A stretch of DNA of 54,421 nucleotides. It comes from Gammaproteobacteria bacterium. Lineage in GTDB: Bacteria > Pseudomonadota > Gammaproteobacteria > Burkholderiales > Nitrosomonadaceae. The notes under the pieces are model-generated. The model had not been told where the DNA came from and did not search any database. It saw nothing but the letters and a program-made list of their open reading frames with translations. The position numbers were made by a program, and so were the translations under genes. Of this stretch, positions 26,428-37,566 are shown piece after piece; position 1 is the stretch's first letter, and every line of letters begins with the position of its first letter. Where the stretch lies: positions 64,001-118,421 of the forward strand of contig JAUIIB010000003.1 in NCBI GenBank assembly GCA_030431985.1. The letters run 5' to 3'.

Positions 26428-27312
26428 ATGGCGGCGATTTCCGCAAGCATGGTAAAGGAATTACGCGAGTTAACAGGGCTTGGCATGATGGAATGCAAAA
26501 AAGCGTTGACAGAAACTGGCGGCGACATGAAAGCAGCAGAGGATTTGCTCAGAATTAAAAGTGGCGCAAAGGCGAATAAAGCAGCTGGCCGTATTGCCGC
26601 TGAAGGCGTGATAAGCGCTTACTTAGCAACTAATGCCCAGACGGGTGCATTGGTGGAAGTCAACTGTGAAACAGACTTCGTAGCTAAAAATGAAGATTTC
26701 ATTAATTTTGCCAAAGACATCGCAAAACTGGTGGCTGAAAAAAAATTAACCGATATTGCGATATTGAGTGAAACCGTTTTATCAGGTGGCGAAACTGTTG
26801 AAGCTACGCGAAAAGCACTTGTCATGAAACTTGGTGAAAATATCAGTATCCGGCGTTGCGCACACCACACAACCGAGGGTCAGCTCGCTTCATATTTGCA
26901 TGGAACCAAAATTGGAGTCATGATCGATTATCAAGGTGGCGATGAAACATTGGGTAAGGATTTGGCAATGCATATTGCAGCCAGCAAGCCTGTGTGCGTA
27001 TCCAAAGATCAAGTTTCAGCGGAAGTGCTTGAACATGAACGTCAAATTTTTGCTGCACAAGCAGCCGAAAGTGGTAAACCAGCCAATATCATAGAAAAAA
27101 TGGTCGATGGACGTATTACGAAATATCTAGCGGAAGTCACTTTGCTAGGCCAGCCATTCGTCAAAGACGCTGAACAGACAGTGGAAAAACTATTGAAAAA
27201 GAAATCAGCAACTGTAAATAGCTTTACACTTTTTGTTGTGGGTGAAGGTATTGAGAAAAAAGCAGAAAATTTTGCTGAAGAAGTTAAGGCGCAAATGGGA
27301 CAAGCAAAATAA
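26428..27312 (+). CDS. tsf: Elongation factor Ts
   Basis: 294 aa. The N-terminal UBA-like helix bundle and the TDFV motif region are clear: [20 protein letters not shown], then [14 protein letters not shown]. The core domains with MHIAASKP follow. EF-Ts exchanges GDP for GTP on EF-Tu. It is separated from rpsB by 178 bases holding a terminator-like hairpin, and is followed by pyrH after 35 bases. The SD (GGAGCAAGAAGAG) is purine-rich but diffuse. Confidence 0.98.
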   Translation: MAAISASMVKELRELTGLGMMECKKALTETGGDMKAAEDLLRIKSGAKANKAAGRIAAEGVISAYLATNAQTGALVEVNCETDFVAKNEDFINFAKDIAKLVAEKKLTDIAILSETVLSGGETVEATRKALVMKLGENISIRRCAHHTTEGQLASYLHGTKIGVMIDYQGGDETLGKDLAMHIAASKPVCVSKDQVSAEVLEHERQIFAAQAAESGKPANIIEKMVDGRITKYLAEVTLLGQPFVKDAEQTVEKLLKKKSATVNSFTLFVVGEGIEKKAENFAEEVKAQMGQAK

Positions 27313-27347
27313 ATATGACCGCCATACTATCAGTAATCTAGCCACCG

Positions 27348-28061
27348 ATGAATACCCGATTCCAGCGTATATTACTTAAACTGTCAGGAGAAGCACTGAT
27401 GGGTGAAAACAACTATGGTATTAACCAAGCTGTTATTAGCCGCATTGTTGCTGAAATTGAAGAAATCAACAAACTTGATGTTGAGATTGCTGTCGTCGTC
27501 GGTGGCGGGAATATATTTCGTGGTATGCAGTCTGGTAGCCACAGTATTGAACGTGTAACCGCTGATTATATGGGAATGCTGGCCACTGTTATGAACGCCT
27601 TGGCGCTACAAGACGCCATGATACAAATTGGTTTGGTATCGAGGATACAATCGGCTTTACGCATTGATCAGGTTGTCGAGCCCTATATACGTGGAAAGGC
27701 GATGCGTTATCTCAGTGAAGGCTGGGTAGTTATTTTCGCGGCAGGCACGGGTAATCCTTTTTTTACCACAGATACTGCGGCTGCCTTACGCGGCATGGAA
27801 ATGAATGTCGATATTATGCTTAAAGCAACTAAAGTAGATGGTATATATTCCAGCGATCCTATCAAAGATTCGCAGGCAACACGCTTTCAAAAAATTTCGT
27901 TTGATGAAGCCATATCAAAAAATTTACAGGTTATGGATGCAACGGCTTTGACGCTCTGCAGAGATCAAAAATTACCACTTAATGTTTTCAGTATTTTTAA
28001 GCCGGGCGCACTCAAACGCATTATTCTTGGAGAAGATGAAGGAACCTTTGTCATAAATTGA
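27348..28061 (+). CDS. pyrH: UMP kinase
   Basis: 237 aa. Bacterial-type amino acid kinase fold: [19 protein letters not shown] at the N-terminus, [11 protein letters not shown] (phosphate-binding), and [30 protein letters not shown]. It phosphorylates UMP to UDP with ATP and is hexameric, usually controlled by GTP and UTP. Gene order tsf-pyrH-frr is the common one. No SD stands out before the ATG. Confidence 0.98.
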   Translation: MNTRFQRILLKLSGEALMGENNYGINQAVISRIVAEIEEINKLDVEIAVVVGGGNIFRGMQSGSHSIERVTADYMGMLATVMNALALQDAMIQIGLVSRIQSALRIDQVVEPYIRGKAMRYLSEGWVVIFAAGTGNPFFTTDTAAALRGMEMNVDIMLKATKVDGIYSSDPIKDSQATRFQKISFDEAISKNLQVMDATALTLCRDQKLPLNVFSIFKPGALKRIILGEDEGTFVIN

Positions 28062-28124
28062 TCTTGATTCACAGATTTTTATTCGTTGCCAGCCACGAAT
28101 AATATGACTCATGGAAAAATAATT

Positions 28125-28682
28125 ATGATTGCAGATGTAAAGAAAACAGCCGAACAAAAAATGCAAAAAAGCCTGGAAACATTGAAGGTTGATTTAAGTA
28201 AAGTTAGAAGCGGACGGGCACACACCGGCTTACTTGATCATGTCATGGTTGACTATTACGGCACACCAACCCCGGTTAATCAGGTAGCCAATGTTAATTT
28301 GATTGACGCACGAACGATCGGTGTCATTCCGTGGGATAAAAAGATGGCAGGTATAATCGAAAAAGCTATCCGCGACTCCGATCTCGGACTCAACCCCATG
28401 TCCGTTGGTGAAACCATACGCGTACCGATGCCGCCACTTACTGAAGAGCGCCGCAGGGAGCTAACAAAGGTAGTCAAACATGAAGCGGAGAATGTGCGCG
28501 TAGCGATGCGTAATATCCGCCGGGATGCCAATTCACAATTGAAAGAACTATTAAAATCAAAAGAAATTTCAGAAGATGAAGAGCGTCGCGGACAAGATGA
28601 AATACAAAAATTAACAGACCACTATATTGCCGAAGTTGAGAAGACTCTAGAGAAAAAAGAAGCTGAACTCATGGCTGTTTAA
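28125..28682 (+). CDS. frr: Ribosome recycling factor
   Basis: 185 aa from the ATG at 28125, matching the usual 185-residue length; an upstream ATG at 28086 would add 13 residues with no counterpart in the family. The sequence [38 protein letters not shown] is typical, as is [20 protein letters not shown] of the triple-helix domain. It splits post-termination ribosomes together with EF-G. One base separates its stop from the uppS start. Confidence 0.97.
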   Translation: MIADVKKTAEQKMQKSLETLKVDLSKVRSGRAHTGLLDHVMVDYYGTPTPVNQVANVNLIDARTIGVIPWDKKMAGIIEKAIRDSDLGLNPMSVGETIRVPMPPLTEERRRELTKVVKHEAENVRVAMRNIRRDANSQLKELLKSKEISEDEERRGQDEIQKLTDHYIAEVEKTLEKKEAELMAV

Positions 28683-28683
28683 T

Positions 28684-29433
28684 ATGTTCCAGGGGATGAG
28701 CTCTACGCGAGAAATACCTGAAACCAGGTCAATTCCAAAACATATCGCCATTATCATGGATGGCAATGGGCGCTGGGCGAAAAATAAATTTTTACCGCGT
28801 ATGGCAGGGCATCGGCAGGGTGTCGAAACGGTCAGGAACGTCATTAAATCTTGTGCAGATTATGGTGTTGAATACCTGACGCTATTTGCGTTCAGTAGTG
28901 AAAACTGGCGACGCCCAGCCGACGAAGTATCCTTCCTAATGCAACTTTTTGCCAGTGCATTAGAGCAAGAAATTTCAAAGCTGCATGAAAACGGTATTCG
29001 TTTTAAAGTTATAGGCGATACTTCAAAATTTGAATCTAAAATCACTCAGCTTATCAGAAAGGGTGAACAATTAACTGCACACAATTCTAAACTGACACTG
29101 ACCATTGCAGCAAATTATGGCGGACGTTGGGATATTATGCAGGCAATGCGAAAAATGCTGGAAAATTCGGTGGATACGTCGGCTTCTTTTGAAGAAGAAA
29201 GCCTCTCAAAATATCTTTCCATAGCTTATGCTCCAGAACCTGATTTATTCATACGCACAGGTGGAGAATGCCGCATCAGCAATTTTTTGTTATGGCAGTT
29301 AGCTTATACTGAATTATATTTTACCGATACCTTATGGCCAGACTTTAATGAAAACGAATTCGCTCTGGCTGTTCAATCATATCAAAAAAGGGAACGGCGT
29401 TTTGGTCAAACCAGCGAACAGATCAAACGGTAA
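28684..29433 (+). CDS. uppS: Undecaprenyl diphosphate synthase
   Basis: 249 aa. IIMDGNGRWAKNKFLPRMAGHRQG carries the catalytic Asp and the P-loop-like motif; LTLFAFSSENWRRP and LFIRTGGECRISNFLLWQLAYTELYF are the other signatures (the common RTSGE reads RTGGE here). It condenses isopentenyl diphosphates to C55, the lipid carrier for peptidoglycan and lipopolysaccharide sugars. It sits directly after frr and before cdsA, as usual. Ile-rich codons and a weak SD suggest translation partly by coupling. Confidence 0.97.
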   Translation: MFQGMSSTREIPETRSIPKHIAIIMDGNGRWAKNKFLPRMAGHRQGVETVRNVIKSCADYGVEYLTLFAFSSENWRRPADEVSFLMQLFASALEQEISKLHENGIRFKVIGDTSKFESKITQLIRKGEQLTAHNSKLTLTIAANYGGRWDIMQAMRKMLENSVDTSASFEEESLSKYLSIAYAPEPDLFIRTGGECRISNFLLWQLAYTELYFTDTLWPDFNENEFALAVQSYQKRERRFGQTSEQIKR

Positions 29434-29532
29434 GCTCCCGCACGTAAACGTCTCTCGCTGTTTTAGTCAGCCGGTTCCAATGTTGATTCCGAAGTTCTTG
29501 CAAATTCGTATTTATTGTACTGAATCACTTCC

Positions 29533-30351
29533 ATGCTGAAAGTACGTGTATTGACCGCACTGATCGTATTGCCGCTGTTTTTATCTGCACTTTTCTTCTT
29601 GCAGAATATATTCTGGGCTATTTTATTACTGGCTTTAACCGTTATCGGATCACGTGAATGGAGCTTATTGGCCCAATTCTCTATTAAAAAAACAATTGTT
29701 TTTATGATACTGACAACAATTCTAGGTGGGGAACTGCTGTTTTTGTTGAGCGAAGCAATCCGAGACGATGTTTATACGCCTGCACTGGCATGGATTTACA
29801 TGCTATCAGTAATTTTCTGGACATGTTGCGTTCCATTAATCTTAAAACAATCAACAGTCATCAAAAATACACTTATTTTGATGCTGATCGGTTGGCTCAT
29901 GTTAATACCCACAGCGCTAGCGTTGTATCAACTACGTGAGATCAGCCCGTTACTCTTACTCGGTTTTATGGGAACAATCTGGATTTCGGACACTGCAGCT
30001 TATTTTACAGGTAGCGCCTTTGGTAAACATAAACTTGCCAGTTCTATAAGCCCCAAAAAAACCTGGGAAGGTGTAGCCGGCGCAATGGTTGCTGTAATTT
30101 TTTACGGGCTGGTTTGGGGCCTTTCTTATGATAACAGCATAGATATATTTTCACTTGTACCGTTGCTCATTGTTCTTGCCATCTTGGGTATAGTGGGAGA
30201 TTTATTTGAATCCTTGATTAAACGTCAGTCGGGCGTTAAGGATAGCGGCAAAATTCTGCCGGGTCACGGTGGCATTTTAGATCGCATTGACGCACTGACA
30301 TCATCTTTACCGCTGGCTATTCTCGCAGTATTGGTTTTTTTCTCTGTATAG
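29533..30351 (+). CDS. cdsA: Phosphatidate cytidylyltransferase
   Basis: 272 aa, about 7-8 membrane segments. The CDP-alcohol signature region is seen at the C-terminus: [15 protein letters not shown] and the catalytic [21 protein letters not shown]. It makes CDP-diacylglycerol from phosphatidate and CTP, the branch point of phospholipid synthesis in the inner membrane. It follows uppS after 99 bases and abuts dxr with 2 bases between. Confidence 0.97.
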   Translation: MLKVRVLTALIVLPLFLSALFFLQNIFWAILLLALTVIGSREWSLLAQFSIKKTIVFMILTTILGGELLFLLSEAIRDDVYTPALAWIYMLSVIFWTCCVPLILKQSTVIKNTLILMLIGWLMLIPTALALYQLREISPLLLLGFMGTIWISDTAAYFTGSAFGKHKLASSISPKKTWEGVAGAMVAVIFYGLVWGLSYDNSIDIFSLVPLLIVLAILGIVGDLFESLIKRQSGVKDSGKILPGHGGILDRIDALTSSLPLAILAVLVFFSV

Positions 30352-30353
30352 TT

Positions 30354-31541
30354 ATGAATAAAATACGTCATCTAACGATTCTAGGATCTACGGGCAGCAT
30401 CGGCGAAAGCACACTTGATGTTGTGAGTCGTCACCCTGATTTATTTAACGTCATCGCACTAACCGCTAACCATAGCGTCGAGAAGATGCGAACCCAATGT
30501 CACCGGTTTAAGCCGCGTTTTGCAGTAATGCTAAGTGCTGACTGTGCCGACCAACTGGCACAATCGCTTAAACAAGATCACCTGGATACACAGGTATTAT
30601 CCGGAGTGGAATCACTCGAAAAGGTCGCAGCTTTACAAGAAGTAGATATCGTAATGGCGGCTATTGTCGGCGCAGCTGGCATCCGCCCGACATTCGCAGC
30701 CGCAAAAGCCGGAAAACTGGTACTTTTGGCCAACAAAGAAACGCTTGTTATGGCGGGCCGTATCTTTATGGATATGGTAAAAGAGTATGGCGCAACATTA
30801 TTGCCAATTGACAGTGAACATAATGCAATTCATCAATCGCTACCACATGATTTTGACGGTAACATGGAGAACAAAGGTATCAGGCGCATTTTATTGACAG
30901 CCTCAGGTGGACCTTTCAGAAAGGCACCGCTAAATACATTAAAACATGTTACACCCGAACAGGCATGCGCACACCCGAACTGGGACATGGGCCGTAAAAT
31001 CTCAGTCGACTCCGCGACTATGATGAATAAAGGCCTTGAGGTTATCGAGGCACACTGGCTATTCAATGCGGCACCTGAAAATATACAAGTAGTCATTCAT
31101 CCCCAAAGCGTGATTCATTCAATGGTCGAATATATCGATGGGTCCGTTCTAGCACAACTAGGTAATCCAGACATGCGCACCCCAATAGCGCATGCGATGG
31201 GTTTTCCTGAAAGAATAGAAAGCGGAGTGACCTCATTAGACATGTTCAAAGTAGCCCATCTCGATTTTGAAAAGCCGGATTTTGGACGGTTTCCTTGTCT
31301 AAGATTAGCTTATCTTGCACTCGAGGCAGGCGGTAATATGCCCGCGGTACTCAATGCTGCTAATGAGATAGCTGTCGAATCTTTCTTGGATAAAAAGATC
31401 CCGTTTACAGCAATTCCGGACATGATTGAACACGTCATGCTGGAAAGTAAGCAAGAAACAATGCAATCGCTCGGCGACGTTTTAGAAATAGACCGCTCAG
31501 CCCGTGAGCTAGCCCGCGATTGGTTATGTACACTTTCATAA
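30354..31541 (+). CDS. dxr: 1-deoxy-D-xylulose-5-phosphate reductoisomerase
   Basis: 395 aa. The NADPH-binding motif [15 protein letters not shown] opens the protein; [26 protein letters not shown] (metal and substrate) and [13 protein letters not shown] follow. It is the committed step of the MEP isoprenoid pathway, making MEP from DXP. Its place between cdsA and rseP is standard. 177 bases separate it from rseP, enough for a separate promoter, though none is obvious. Confidence 0.98.
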   Translation: MNKIRHLTILGSTGSIGESTLDVVSRHPDLFNVIALTANHSVEKMRTQCHRFKPRFAVMLSADCADQLAQSLKQDHLDTQVLSGVESLEKVAALQEVDIVMAAIVGAAGIRPTFAAAKAGKLVLLANKETLVMAGRIFMDMVKEYGATLLPIDSEHNAIHQSLPHDFDGNMENKGIRRILLTASGGPFRKAPLNTLKHVTPEQACAHPNWDMGRKISVDSATMMNKGLEVIEAHWLFNAAPENIQVVIHPQSVIHSMVEYIDGSVLAQLGNPDMRTPIAHAMGFPERIESGVTSLDMFKVAHLDFEKPDFGRFPCLRLAYLALEAGGNMPAVLNAANEIAVESFLDKKIPFTAIPDMIEHVMLESKQETMQSLGDVLEIDRSARELARDWLCTLS

Positions 31542-31718
31542 TTCCTATATCCTATAATTTCCATGCTGCAGTAATTCTTCTAATGATAAGATAACCAGTA
31601 TTCTAAATAACGGTATGCTAAGGATAAATCTGTGCCATGTATCTTCTTTTCTGATGGCGCGTAAACACGAAACAATTTAAGCAGAATATTTCATTAGCGA
31701 TTTACACACTAAGCCCAC

Positions 31719-33086
31719 ATGTCAATATTTTTTACACTTGCATCTTTTGTTATAGCACTCGGTATCTTAATCACCTTCCATGAGTTTGGCCATTATCTGA
31801 TGGCACGTTGGAATGATGTTAAGGTATTACGTTTTTCCGTAGGCTTCGGCCAGCCAGTATTTCGGAAACGGCTAGGTAAAGACCAGACAGAATGGGTTGT
31901 TGCTGCCATTCCGCTAGGTGGCTATGTCAAAATGCTTGACGAAACTGAAGGCAAGGTAACTCAAGATGAGCTGCCACGCGCATTTAACCAGCAGACTGTT
32001 GGACGCCGCTTTGCGATTGTAGCCGCTGGCCCGCTTGCAAATTTCCTGTTGGCAATTGTTTTGTACTGGTTTATGTTTATTCTAGGGGTTGATGGTATCA
32101 AACCCATATTAGGGCCTGTCGAACCCAATACTCCTGTAGCTCAGGCAAAATTTGAATCAGGCGAAACAATTGTTAGTATAGAAAACGAAGTGGTCAAAAG
32201 CTGGCAAGATGCGCGCTGGGCTCTACTGCGCTTCGCAATCGAGCGCTCTGACATGGTATCTGTCGAAACGGTAGATCAAAATAATAAGACCAACCGGCGC
32301 CGACTGGATCTGAGCGGCATTCACCCAGATGAATTGGAAGGAAACGTACTTGGCACCATTGGGTTTAACGTGTACCAGCCTGAAATTAAGCCTGTCATTG
32401 CGGAAATCTTACCCGGGAGCGCTGGCGATCGTGCAGGATTGCAGGTAGGCGACGAAATTCTGGCTGTCAACAATCGTCAAATTTATAGTTGGACAGAATT
32501 TGTTCCTGAAATCCAGGCCAATCCAAATAACGAACTTGTACTCGATATAATGCGTGAAAATTACGTTATTACGCTGAATATCATACCGGATGCGATCACC
32601 GAAAACGGCAGAACCCTAGGACGCATCGGCATTACACCGGCTATTGACCAGGCATTGTTTGATGCAATGCGTGTTACAGTCGCTTATCCCGCCGGTGAAG
32701 CAGTTAAAATAGCCATTGATAAAACATGGGAAACCACAATGCTGACATTAAGCATGCTCGGCAAAATGATAACCGGTGATGTTTCGTGGAAGAATGTTAG
32801 CGGCCCTATCTCGATTGCTGATTATGCAGGCCAATCGGCACAAATGGGACTGGTCTCATATCTGGCATTTCTGGCATTGATCAGTGTCAGCCTGGGCGTC
32901 TTGAACCTGCTGCCAATTCCTGTTCTGGATGGCGGTCATTTAATGTATTATGTTATCGAAATGATCAAGGGGTCTCCGGTGTCCGAGAAAACCATCATTA
33001 TCGGACAGAAAATAGGTTTATTGATGCTGTTTACATTAATGACATTTGCAATTTATAACGATATAAATAGGCTGCTAACCGGCTAA
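31719..33086 (+). CDS. rseP: RseP-type site-2 intramembrane metalloprotease
   Basis: 455 aa. The zinc motif FHEFGHYL lies in the first membrane segment near residue 20, and the third ligand in LLPIPVLDGGHLMYY (LDG) near residue 400. Two PDZ domains occupy the periplasmic loop; the second has ILPGSAGDRAGLQVGDEILAVNN. It cleaves the anti-sigma factor RseA and signal-peptide remnants in the membrane. Its stop codon touches the bamA start with no gap. Confidence 0.97.
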   Translation: MSIFFTLASFVIALGILITFHEFGHYLMARWNDVKVLRFSVGFGQPVFRKRLGKDQTEWVVAAIPLGGYVKMLDETEGKVTQDELPRAFNQQTVGRRFAIVAAGPLANFLLAIVLYWFMFILGVDGIKPILGPVEPNTPVAQAKFESGETIVSIENEVVKSWQDARWALLRFAIERSDMVSVETVDQNNKTNRRRLDLSGIHPDELEGNVLGTIGFNVYQPEIKPVIAEILPGSAGDRAGLQVGDEILAVNNRQIYSWTEFVPEIQANPNNELVLDIMRENYVITLNIIPDAITENGRTLGRIGITPAIDQALFDAMRVTVAYPAGEAVKIAIDKTWETTMLTLSMLGKMITGDVSWKNVSGPISIADYAGQSAQMGLVSYLAFLALISVSLGVLNLLPIPVLDGGHLMYYVIEMIKGSPVSEKTIIIGQKIGLLMLFTLMTFAIYNDINRLLTG

Positions 33087-35378
33087 ATGAACTACAAGTA
33101 TTTTGTCGCACTTGTCAGTTTATTGTGCGCCGTTTCAGCATGGGCTGAAGAATCTTTTATTGTCCAGGATATTCGTGTTGAAGGTATTCAACGCACTGAT
33201 GCTGGCACTATTTTCAGCTACCTGCCGATAAAAGTTGGCGATACCGTTGATAAAACCAAAGCAACAGATGCAATTAAAGCGCTGTATGCTACCGGTTTCT
33301 TTAAAGATATTCAGTTAAAGACGGAAAACGGCGTACTGATTGTGCAGGTTCAAGAGCGGCCGGCAATCGCCCAAATCAACATTAACGGTGCTAAAACTTT
33401 TGAGAAAAAGAAAGTTAAAGAAGGCCTGAAACAATCTGGACTGTCGGAATCTCGTATTTTCAGCCGTTCTTTACTTGACCGTGCTGAGCAAGAACTCAAA
33501 CGGCAATATCTAGGTGCCGGTAAATATGCGGTTAAAATTACCACCACCACTACGCCCATGGAACGCAACCGCATCAGTATCAATTTTGATATTGATGAGG
33601 GACATACAGCACGTATTAAAAAAATCAATCTTGTCGGTAACAAAGCGTTTGACGATAAAATATTACGTAAGCAATTCTCGCTAAGCCCGCCCAATTGGCT
33701 CAGCTGGTTTACCAAAAACGATCAATACTCCAAACAAAAATTATCCGCCGACCTGGAAACACTCCGCTCTCACTATCTCGACCAGGGCTATCTGGAATTC
33801 AATATTGATTCGACACAGGTATCCATTACACCGGATATGAAGGATATTTATATCACCGTTAATGTTTCGGAAGGCGAACAATACTCTGTTTCAGACATTA
33901 AGCTGGCGGGTGAATTATTGGTACCAGAAAAGGAACTGAAAACGTTAATACAGCTTCAACCTGGCGATGTTTTTGTACGCAAAAAATTAACCGAATCGAT
34001 AAAACTGATTTCCGATCGATTGGGAGACGACGGGTATGCATTTGCAAATGTTAATGCAGCACCCGATATTGATTACGAAAACCAGAAAGCTGCTTTTACA
34101 TTCTTCATTGATCCGGGAAAACGCGTTTACGTGCGCCGTATCAATATTACCGGTAACGACCGAACCAGAGACGAAGTCATACGCCGCGAATTCCGCCAGA
34201 TGGAAGGCGCTTGGCATTCTACCAGCAAAATCAATCGCTCCAAGCAACGTGTTGACAAGCTGCTGTTTTTTAACAGCGTCAATGTGGAAACTCCCGCTGT
34301 CCCGGATGCACCCGATCAAGTTGATGTCAATGTTCACGTTGAGGAAAGGCCCACCGGTTCAATTTTGTTTGGCGCAGGTTTTTCTGACCGTGAGGGGCTG
34401 ATATTGAACGGCCAACTGTCTCAGAACAACATTTTCGGTACCGGCAATCACTTCAGCTTCCAGGTTAATACGGGGCGTATTAATCGAATTTTTTCCATTT
34501 CATTCAACAACCCCTACTTTACAGTAGATGGTATCAGCCTGGGTTTTGATCTTTTTAGAAGAAATCTAAATACGACGCGATTATCAAGGGTCAATGCCTT
34601 TAGAACAATCACCTCGGGCGCAATCATGCGCTTCGGTATCCCCATCGCAGAAAATGATATCGTGTCATTTGGCGCGGGTGCGGAACAAACCAAGATCGGC
34701 ATTTTTGAAAACAGTCTGCAACGTACTATAGACTTTGTTAACGAATTTGGCTCAGAAACCTACAATTTCCCAATCAACGTCAGTTGGGCTCGTGATCGAC
34801 GGGATAGCGCAATTTATCCGACCTCGGGAACAACACACCGATTATTTGGTGAAGTCAGTGTGCCCGGGGGCGACTTAGAATATTACAAACTCAGTTATAA
34901 TCAGAAAACATATATTCCACTCACCAGCTTTTTTACATTGCTGTTAAACACAGAATTTGGTTTCGGCGACGGATATGGAGGCAAGCCGTTGCCTTTCTTT
35001 AAAAACTTTTTTGCCGGTGGTAACAGATCTGTACGTGGCTATGACTTGAATTCTTTGGGACCAAAAGAAACAATCCCGAACACTGACAGAAGAGTCTCGC
35101 AAGGTGGTAGCAAACGCTTGGTAGGTAATCTTGAGCTATTATTCCCGGTACCGTTTACAAAAAATGACCGCACCGTTCGTCTCAGCACATTCATAGACGC
35201 CGGTACAGTCTTTAACAAAAAAGATCAGCTAACCGAAGAATTACGTTTTTCTGCAGGTGTAGCAGTTACATGGGTTTCACCTATGGGGCCACTAACTGTC
35301 AGTCTCGCCAAGCCGTTGAATGACAAACCTGAAGATAACTTACAGGTGTTCCAATTTCTGTTTGGACAACAATTCTAA
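33087..35378 (+). CDS. bamA: Outer membrane assembly factor BamA
   Basis: 763 aa. The signal peptide (YFVALVSLLCAVSAWA) is followed by five POTRA domains over about residues 23-420, starting FIVQDIRVEGIQRTDAGTIF, and a 16-strand barrel. The lid-lock motif is seen as GGNRSVRGYDLNSLGP, and the C-terminus ends in QFLFGQQF with a terminal aromatic. BamA folds and inserts beta-barrel proteins, including the porins in this window. It directly follows rseP and precedes skp, as in E. coli. Confidence 0.98.
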   Translation: MNYKYFVALVSLLCAVSAWAEESFIVQDIRVEGIQRTDAGTIFSYLPIKVGDTVDKTKATDAIKALYATGFFKDIQLKTENGVLIVQVQERPAIAQININGAKTFEKKKVKEGLKQSGLSESRIFSRSLLDRAEQELKRQYLGAGKYAVKITTTTTPMERNRISINFDIDEGHTARIKKINLVGNKAFDDKILRKQFSLSPPNWLSWFTKNDQYSKQKLSADLETLRSHYLDQGYLEFNIDSTQVSITPDMKDIYITVNVSEGEQYSVSDIKLAGELLVPEKELKTLIQLQPGDVFVRKKLTESIKLISDRLGDDGYAFANVNAAPDIDYENQKAAFTFFIDPGKRVYVRRINITGNDRTRDEVIRREFRQMEGAWHSTSKINRSKQRVDKLLFFNSVNVETPAVPDAPDQVDVNVHVEERPTGSILFGAGFSDREGLILNGQLSQNNIFGTGNHFSFQVNTGRINRIFSISFNNPYFTVDGISLGFDLFRRNLNTTRLSRVNAFRTITSGAIMRFGIPIAENDIVSFGAGAEQTKIGIFENSLQRTIDFVNEFGSETYNFPINVSWARDRRDSAIYPTSGTTHRLFGEVSVPGGDLEYYKLSYNQKTYIPLTSFFTLLLNTEFGFGDGYGGKPLPFFKNFFAGGNRSVRGYDLNSLGPKETIPNTDRRVSQGGSKRLVGNLELLFPVPFTKNDRTVRLSTFIDAGTVFNKKDQLTEELRFSAGVAVTWVSPMGPLTVSLAKPLNDKPEDNLQVFQFLFGQQF

Positions 35379-35406
35379 ATCAGACTGAACCGATCAGGAG
35401 AATCTT

Positions 35407-35949
35407 TTGAACGTAACACCTTTGTACCGGAAACTATCTAACTGGTTTGTTACTCTGATACTTGTTGTATCATGCCCGACATATGCCGAGTCCATAAAAA
35501 TAGGTGTAGTTAACACTGAAAAAATTCTACGTGAATCGGCACCGGCGTTGCATGCACAACAAAAAATTGACGAAGAGTTTTTACCACGTGACGCCGAAAT
35601 TAAGGCCATGGCCAAGCAGGCCAAAGCCTTACAAGAAAAGCTGGAAAAAAAAGGCGCAGCAATGAATGAAGGCGACAGACATGAGCTAGAGCGTGAATTA
35701 GCCAATTTAAGCCGCAGCTATCAACGCGCTCAACGCCAAATGCGTGAAGACCTAACAGTGCGGCAGAATGAAGAGTATGGCGTGATTCTGAACCTCACTG
35801 ATAAGGCAATCGAATTTATTGCGAAAAAAGAAAATTTTGACCTGATTCTGCAACTACAGGATTCGGTCTATCGTAGTCAGCGCATTGATATTACGAATCA
35901 GGTCATCGAAGTACTCAATGCAGACAAACAACCCACAACAAAACCATAA
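35407..35949 (+). CDS. skp: Periplasmic chaperone Skp/OmpH
   Basis: 180 aa from a TTG start preceded by CAGGAGAA. The signal peptide (WFVTLILVVSCPTYA) is followed by SIKIGVVNTEKILRESAPALHAQ and a long charged coiled coil (residues about 50-130) that forms the tentacles of the trimer. It carries unfolded outer membrane proteins across the periplasm to BamA. The gap to fabZ is only 31 bases, so lpxD, which normally sits here, is absent. Confidence 0.95.
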   Translation: MNVTPLYRKLSNWFVTLILVVSCPTYAESIKIGVVNTEKILRESAPALHAQQKIDEEFLPRDAEIKAMAKQAKALQEKLEKKGAAMNEGDRHELERELANLSRSYQRAQRQMREDLTVRQNEEYGVILNLTDKAIEFIAKKENFDLILQLQDSVYRSQRIDITNQVIEVLNADKQPTTKP

Positions 35950-35980
35950 TATCGAATAAATCAATCAACAAGGAAGCTCG

Positions 35981-36424
35981 ATGAACACCATGGATATCCA
36001 TGAAATACTCAAGTATTTGCCCCACCGTTATCCGCTACTGCTCGTGGATAAAGTTATATCGATAGACGTGGGAAAATCCATTGTTGCACTCAAGAATGTC
36101 TCCATCAACGAACCTTTTTTTCAGGGTCATTTTCCGCACCATCCCGTTATGCCCGGAGTACTAATCGTGGAAGCACTGGCTCAAGCAGCGGCTTTGCTAA
36201 CTTTGAAAACTGAAGGCGTAACGAATCAAACAGATTCAGTCTATTATTTCGTTGGAATAGATAATGTAAGGTTCAAGAAACCGGTTATGCCAGGAGATCA
36301 GCTTGTGCTCAAAGCAACTATAGATCGTCAGATTAAAGGATTGTGGAAATATTCAGCACAAGCGGAAGTCAACGATCAACTGGTAACAGAAGCCAAGTTG
36401 ATGTGCACTTCCAGAAATGTATAA
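35981..36424 (+). CDS. fabZ: 3-hydroxyacyl-ACP dehydratase FabZ
   Basis: 147 aa, hot-dog fold. [18 protein letters not shown] and [20 protein letters not shown] carry the catalytic His and Glu of the FabZ family. It dehydrates beta-hydroxyacyl-ACP in fatty acid synthesis and competes with lipid A synthesis for hydroxymyristoyl-ACP. It follows skp and precedes rnhB with about 30 bases on each side; the lpx genes normally beside it are missing. Confidence 0.97.
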   Translation: MNTMDIHEILKYLPHRYPLLLVDKVISIDVGKSIVALKNVSINEPFFQGHFPHHPVMPGVLIVEALAQAAALLTLKTEGVTNQTDSVYYFVGIDNVRFKKPVMPGDQLVLKATIDRQIKGLWKYSAQAEVNDQLVTEAKLMCTSRNV

Positions 36425-36453
36425 CACTTAACTATTAATCTGGATACTACGGT

Positions 36454-37053
36454 TTGCTGTCTGTTTCAACATCGTCTCAACTGATTTGCGGTATTGATGA
36501 AGCGGGCCGCGGACCGTTGGCCGGGCCTGTTTATGCCGCGTGCGTTGTTCTAAATGCGCAATGTTCCATTAGCGGCCTGGCGGACTCAAAACAGTTAACC
36601 GAGAAAAAGCGCAATACCTTGGCTACGATGATTAAACAACATGCCAGGGCCTGGTCGGTCGCATCCGCATCGGTTATGGAAATTGACCGGCTAAACATTC
36701 TTCAAGCGACTCTACTGGCGATGCAAAGAGCAGTAGAACAGTTACCGTTAACACCTGACATGGCAATGGTCGATGGAACACATAGCCCGAAACTTAAAAT
36801 TCCTGCGCATACAATTGTCAAGGGAGACAACCAGATAGCCGAAATCGCCGCGGCTTCGATACTTGCTAAAACAGCACGGGACGCCGAAATGATGGCGCTG
36901 CATCAATGCTTTCCAGAATACGGTTTTGATCAGCATAAAGGTTATCCAACGAAACGGCATATCGAAGCATTACGAATATATGGTATAACAGATATACACC
37001 GCCGCAGCTTTGCACCTGTTAAGGCAATCGAACAAATTACAGAAAAACACTGA
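36454..37053 (+). CDS. rnhB: Ribonuclease HII
   Basis: 199 aa from a TTG start. The catalytic residues are visible: [18 protein letters not shown] (Asp, Glu), [12 protein letters not shown] (Asp) and HDPA-like ARDAEMMAL (Asp), plus [16 protein letters not shown]. It removes RNA, including single ribonucleotides, from DNA. In the usual order it follows lpxB; here it follows fabZ. The TTG start has no strong SD. Confidence 0.95.
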   Translation: MLSVSTSSQLICGIDEAGRGPLAGPVYAACVVLNAQCSISGLADSKQLTEKKRNTLATMIKQHARAWSVASASVMEIDRLNILQATLLAMQRAVEQLPLTPDMAMVDGTHSPKLKIPAHTIVKGDNQIAEIAAASILAKTARDAEMMALHQCFPEYGFDQHKGYPTKRHIEALRIYGITDIHRRSFAPVKAIEQITEKH

Positions 37054-37074
37054 TTTAATCGTAAAGGAACCAGC

Positions 37075-37521
37075 ATGGAGATCCTGAAATTTCTGCATAT
37101 CTTAGGCGTAGTGGTTTGGGTAGGCGGCATGTTTTTTGCCTATATGGTACTCAGGCCAGTTGTCAATCAATTATTACCGTCGCCACAAATGCTGAAATTC
37201 TGGCAATCAGTCTTTACGAGTTTTTTCCATTGGGTTTGGTTATCGATTACGGTAATTTTTGCAAGCGGCTTGCATATGATTTCTGATTTAGGCGGATTTC
37301 AGAAGCTGCCTTTTAATATCTACTTAATGTTTGCTATCGGCTCAATGATGATGCTGATTTTTTTCTATGTCTTTTTTACCGCATATCGCAAGCTCAAACG
37401 CTACGTAGCAGCGGAGGAATGGGACTCGGCAGGCATCGCATTGGTACAGATACGTGTTTTGGTTGGTTTGAATCTGATCCTTGGACTGGCCACCATCGCC
37501 ATAGCTGTTCTTGATCCTTAG
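37075..37521 (+). CDS. CopD-like four-helix membrane protein
   Basis: 148 aa with about four membrane segments. ILKFLHILGVVVWVGGMFFAY resembles the CopD / DUF2269 group, with His8 in 'FLHILG' and possible haem or copper ligands in ASGLHMISDL. A good SD (AAAGGAACC) lies upstream. Members are linked to copper handling or to unknown electron transfer; the function here is not known. It sits 21 bases after rnhB and 45 before the SlyD gene. Confidence 0.8.
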   Translation: MEILKFLHILGVVVWVGGMFFAYMVLRPVVNQLLPSPQMLKFWQSVFTSFFHWVWLSITVIFASGLHMISDLGGFQKLPFNIYLMFAIGSMMMLIFFYVFFTAYRKLKRYVAAEEWDSAGIALVQIRVLVGLNLILGLATIAIAVLDP

Positions 37522-37566
37522 CAAACACCCCCTTTTATGAATTGATTTTGTGGAGATAGAACGAAA

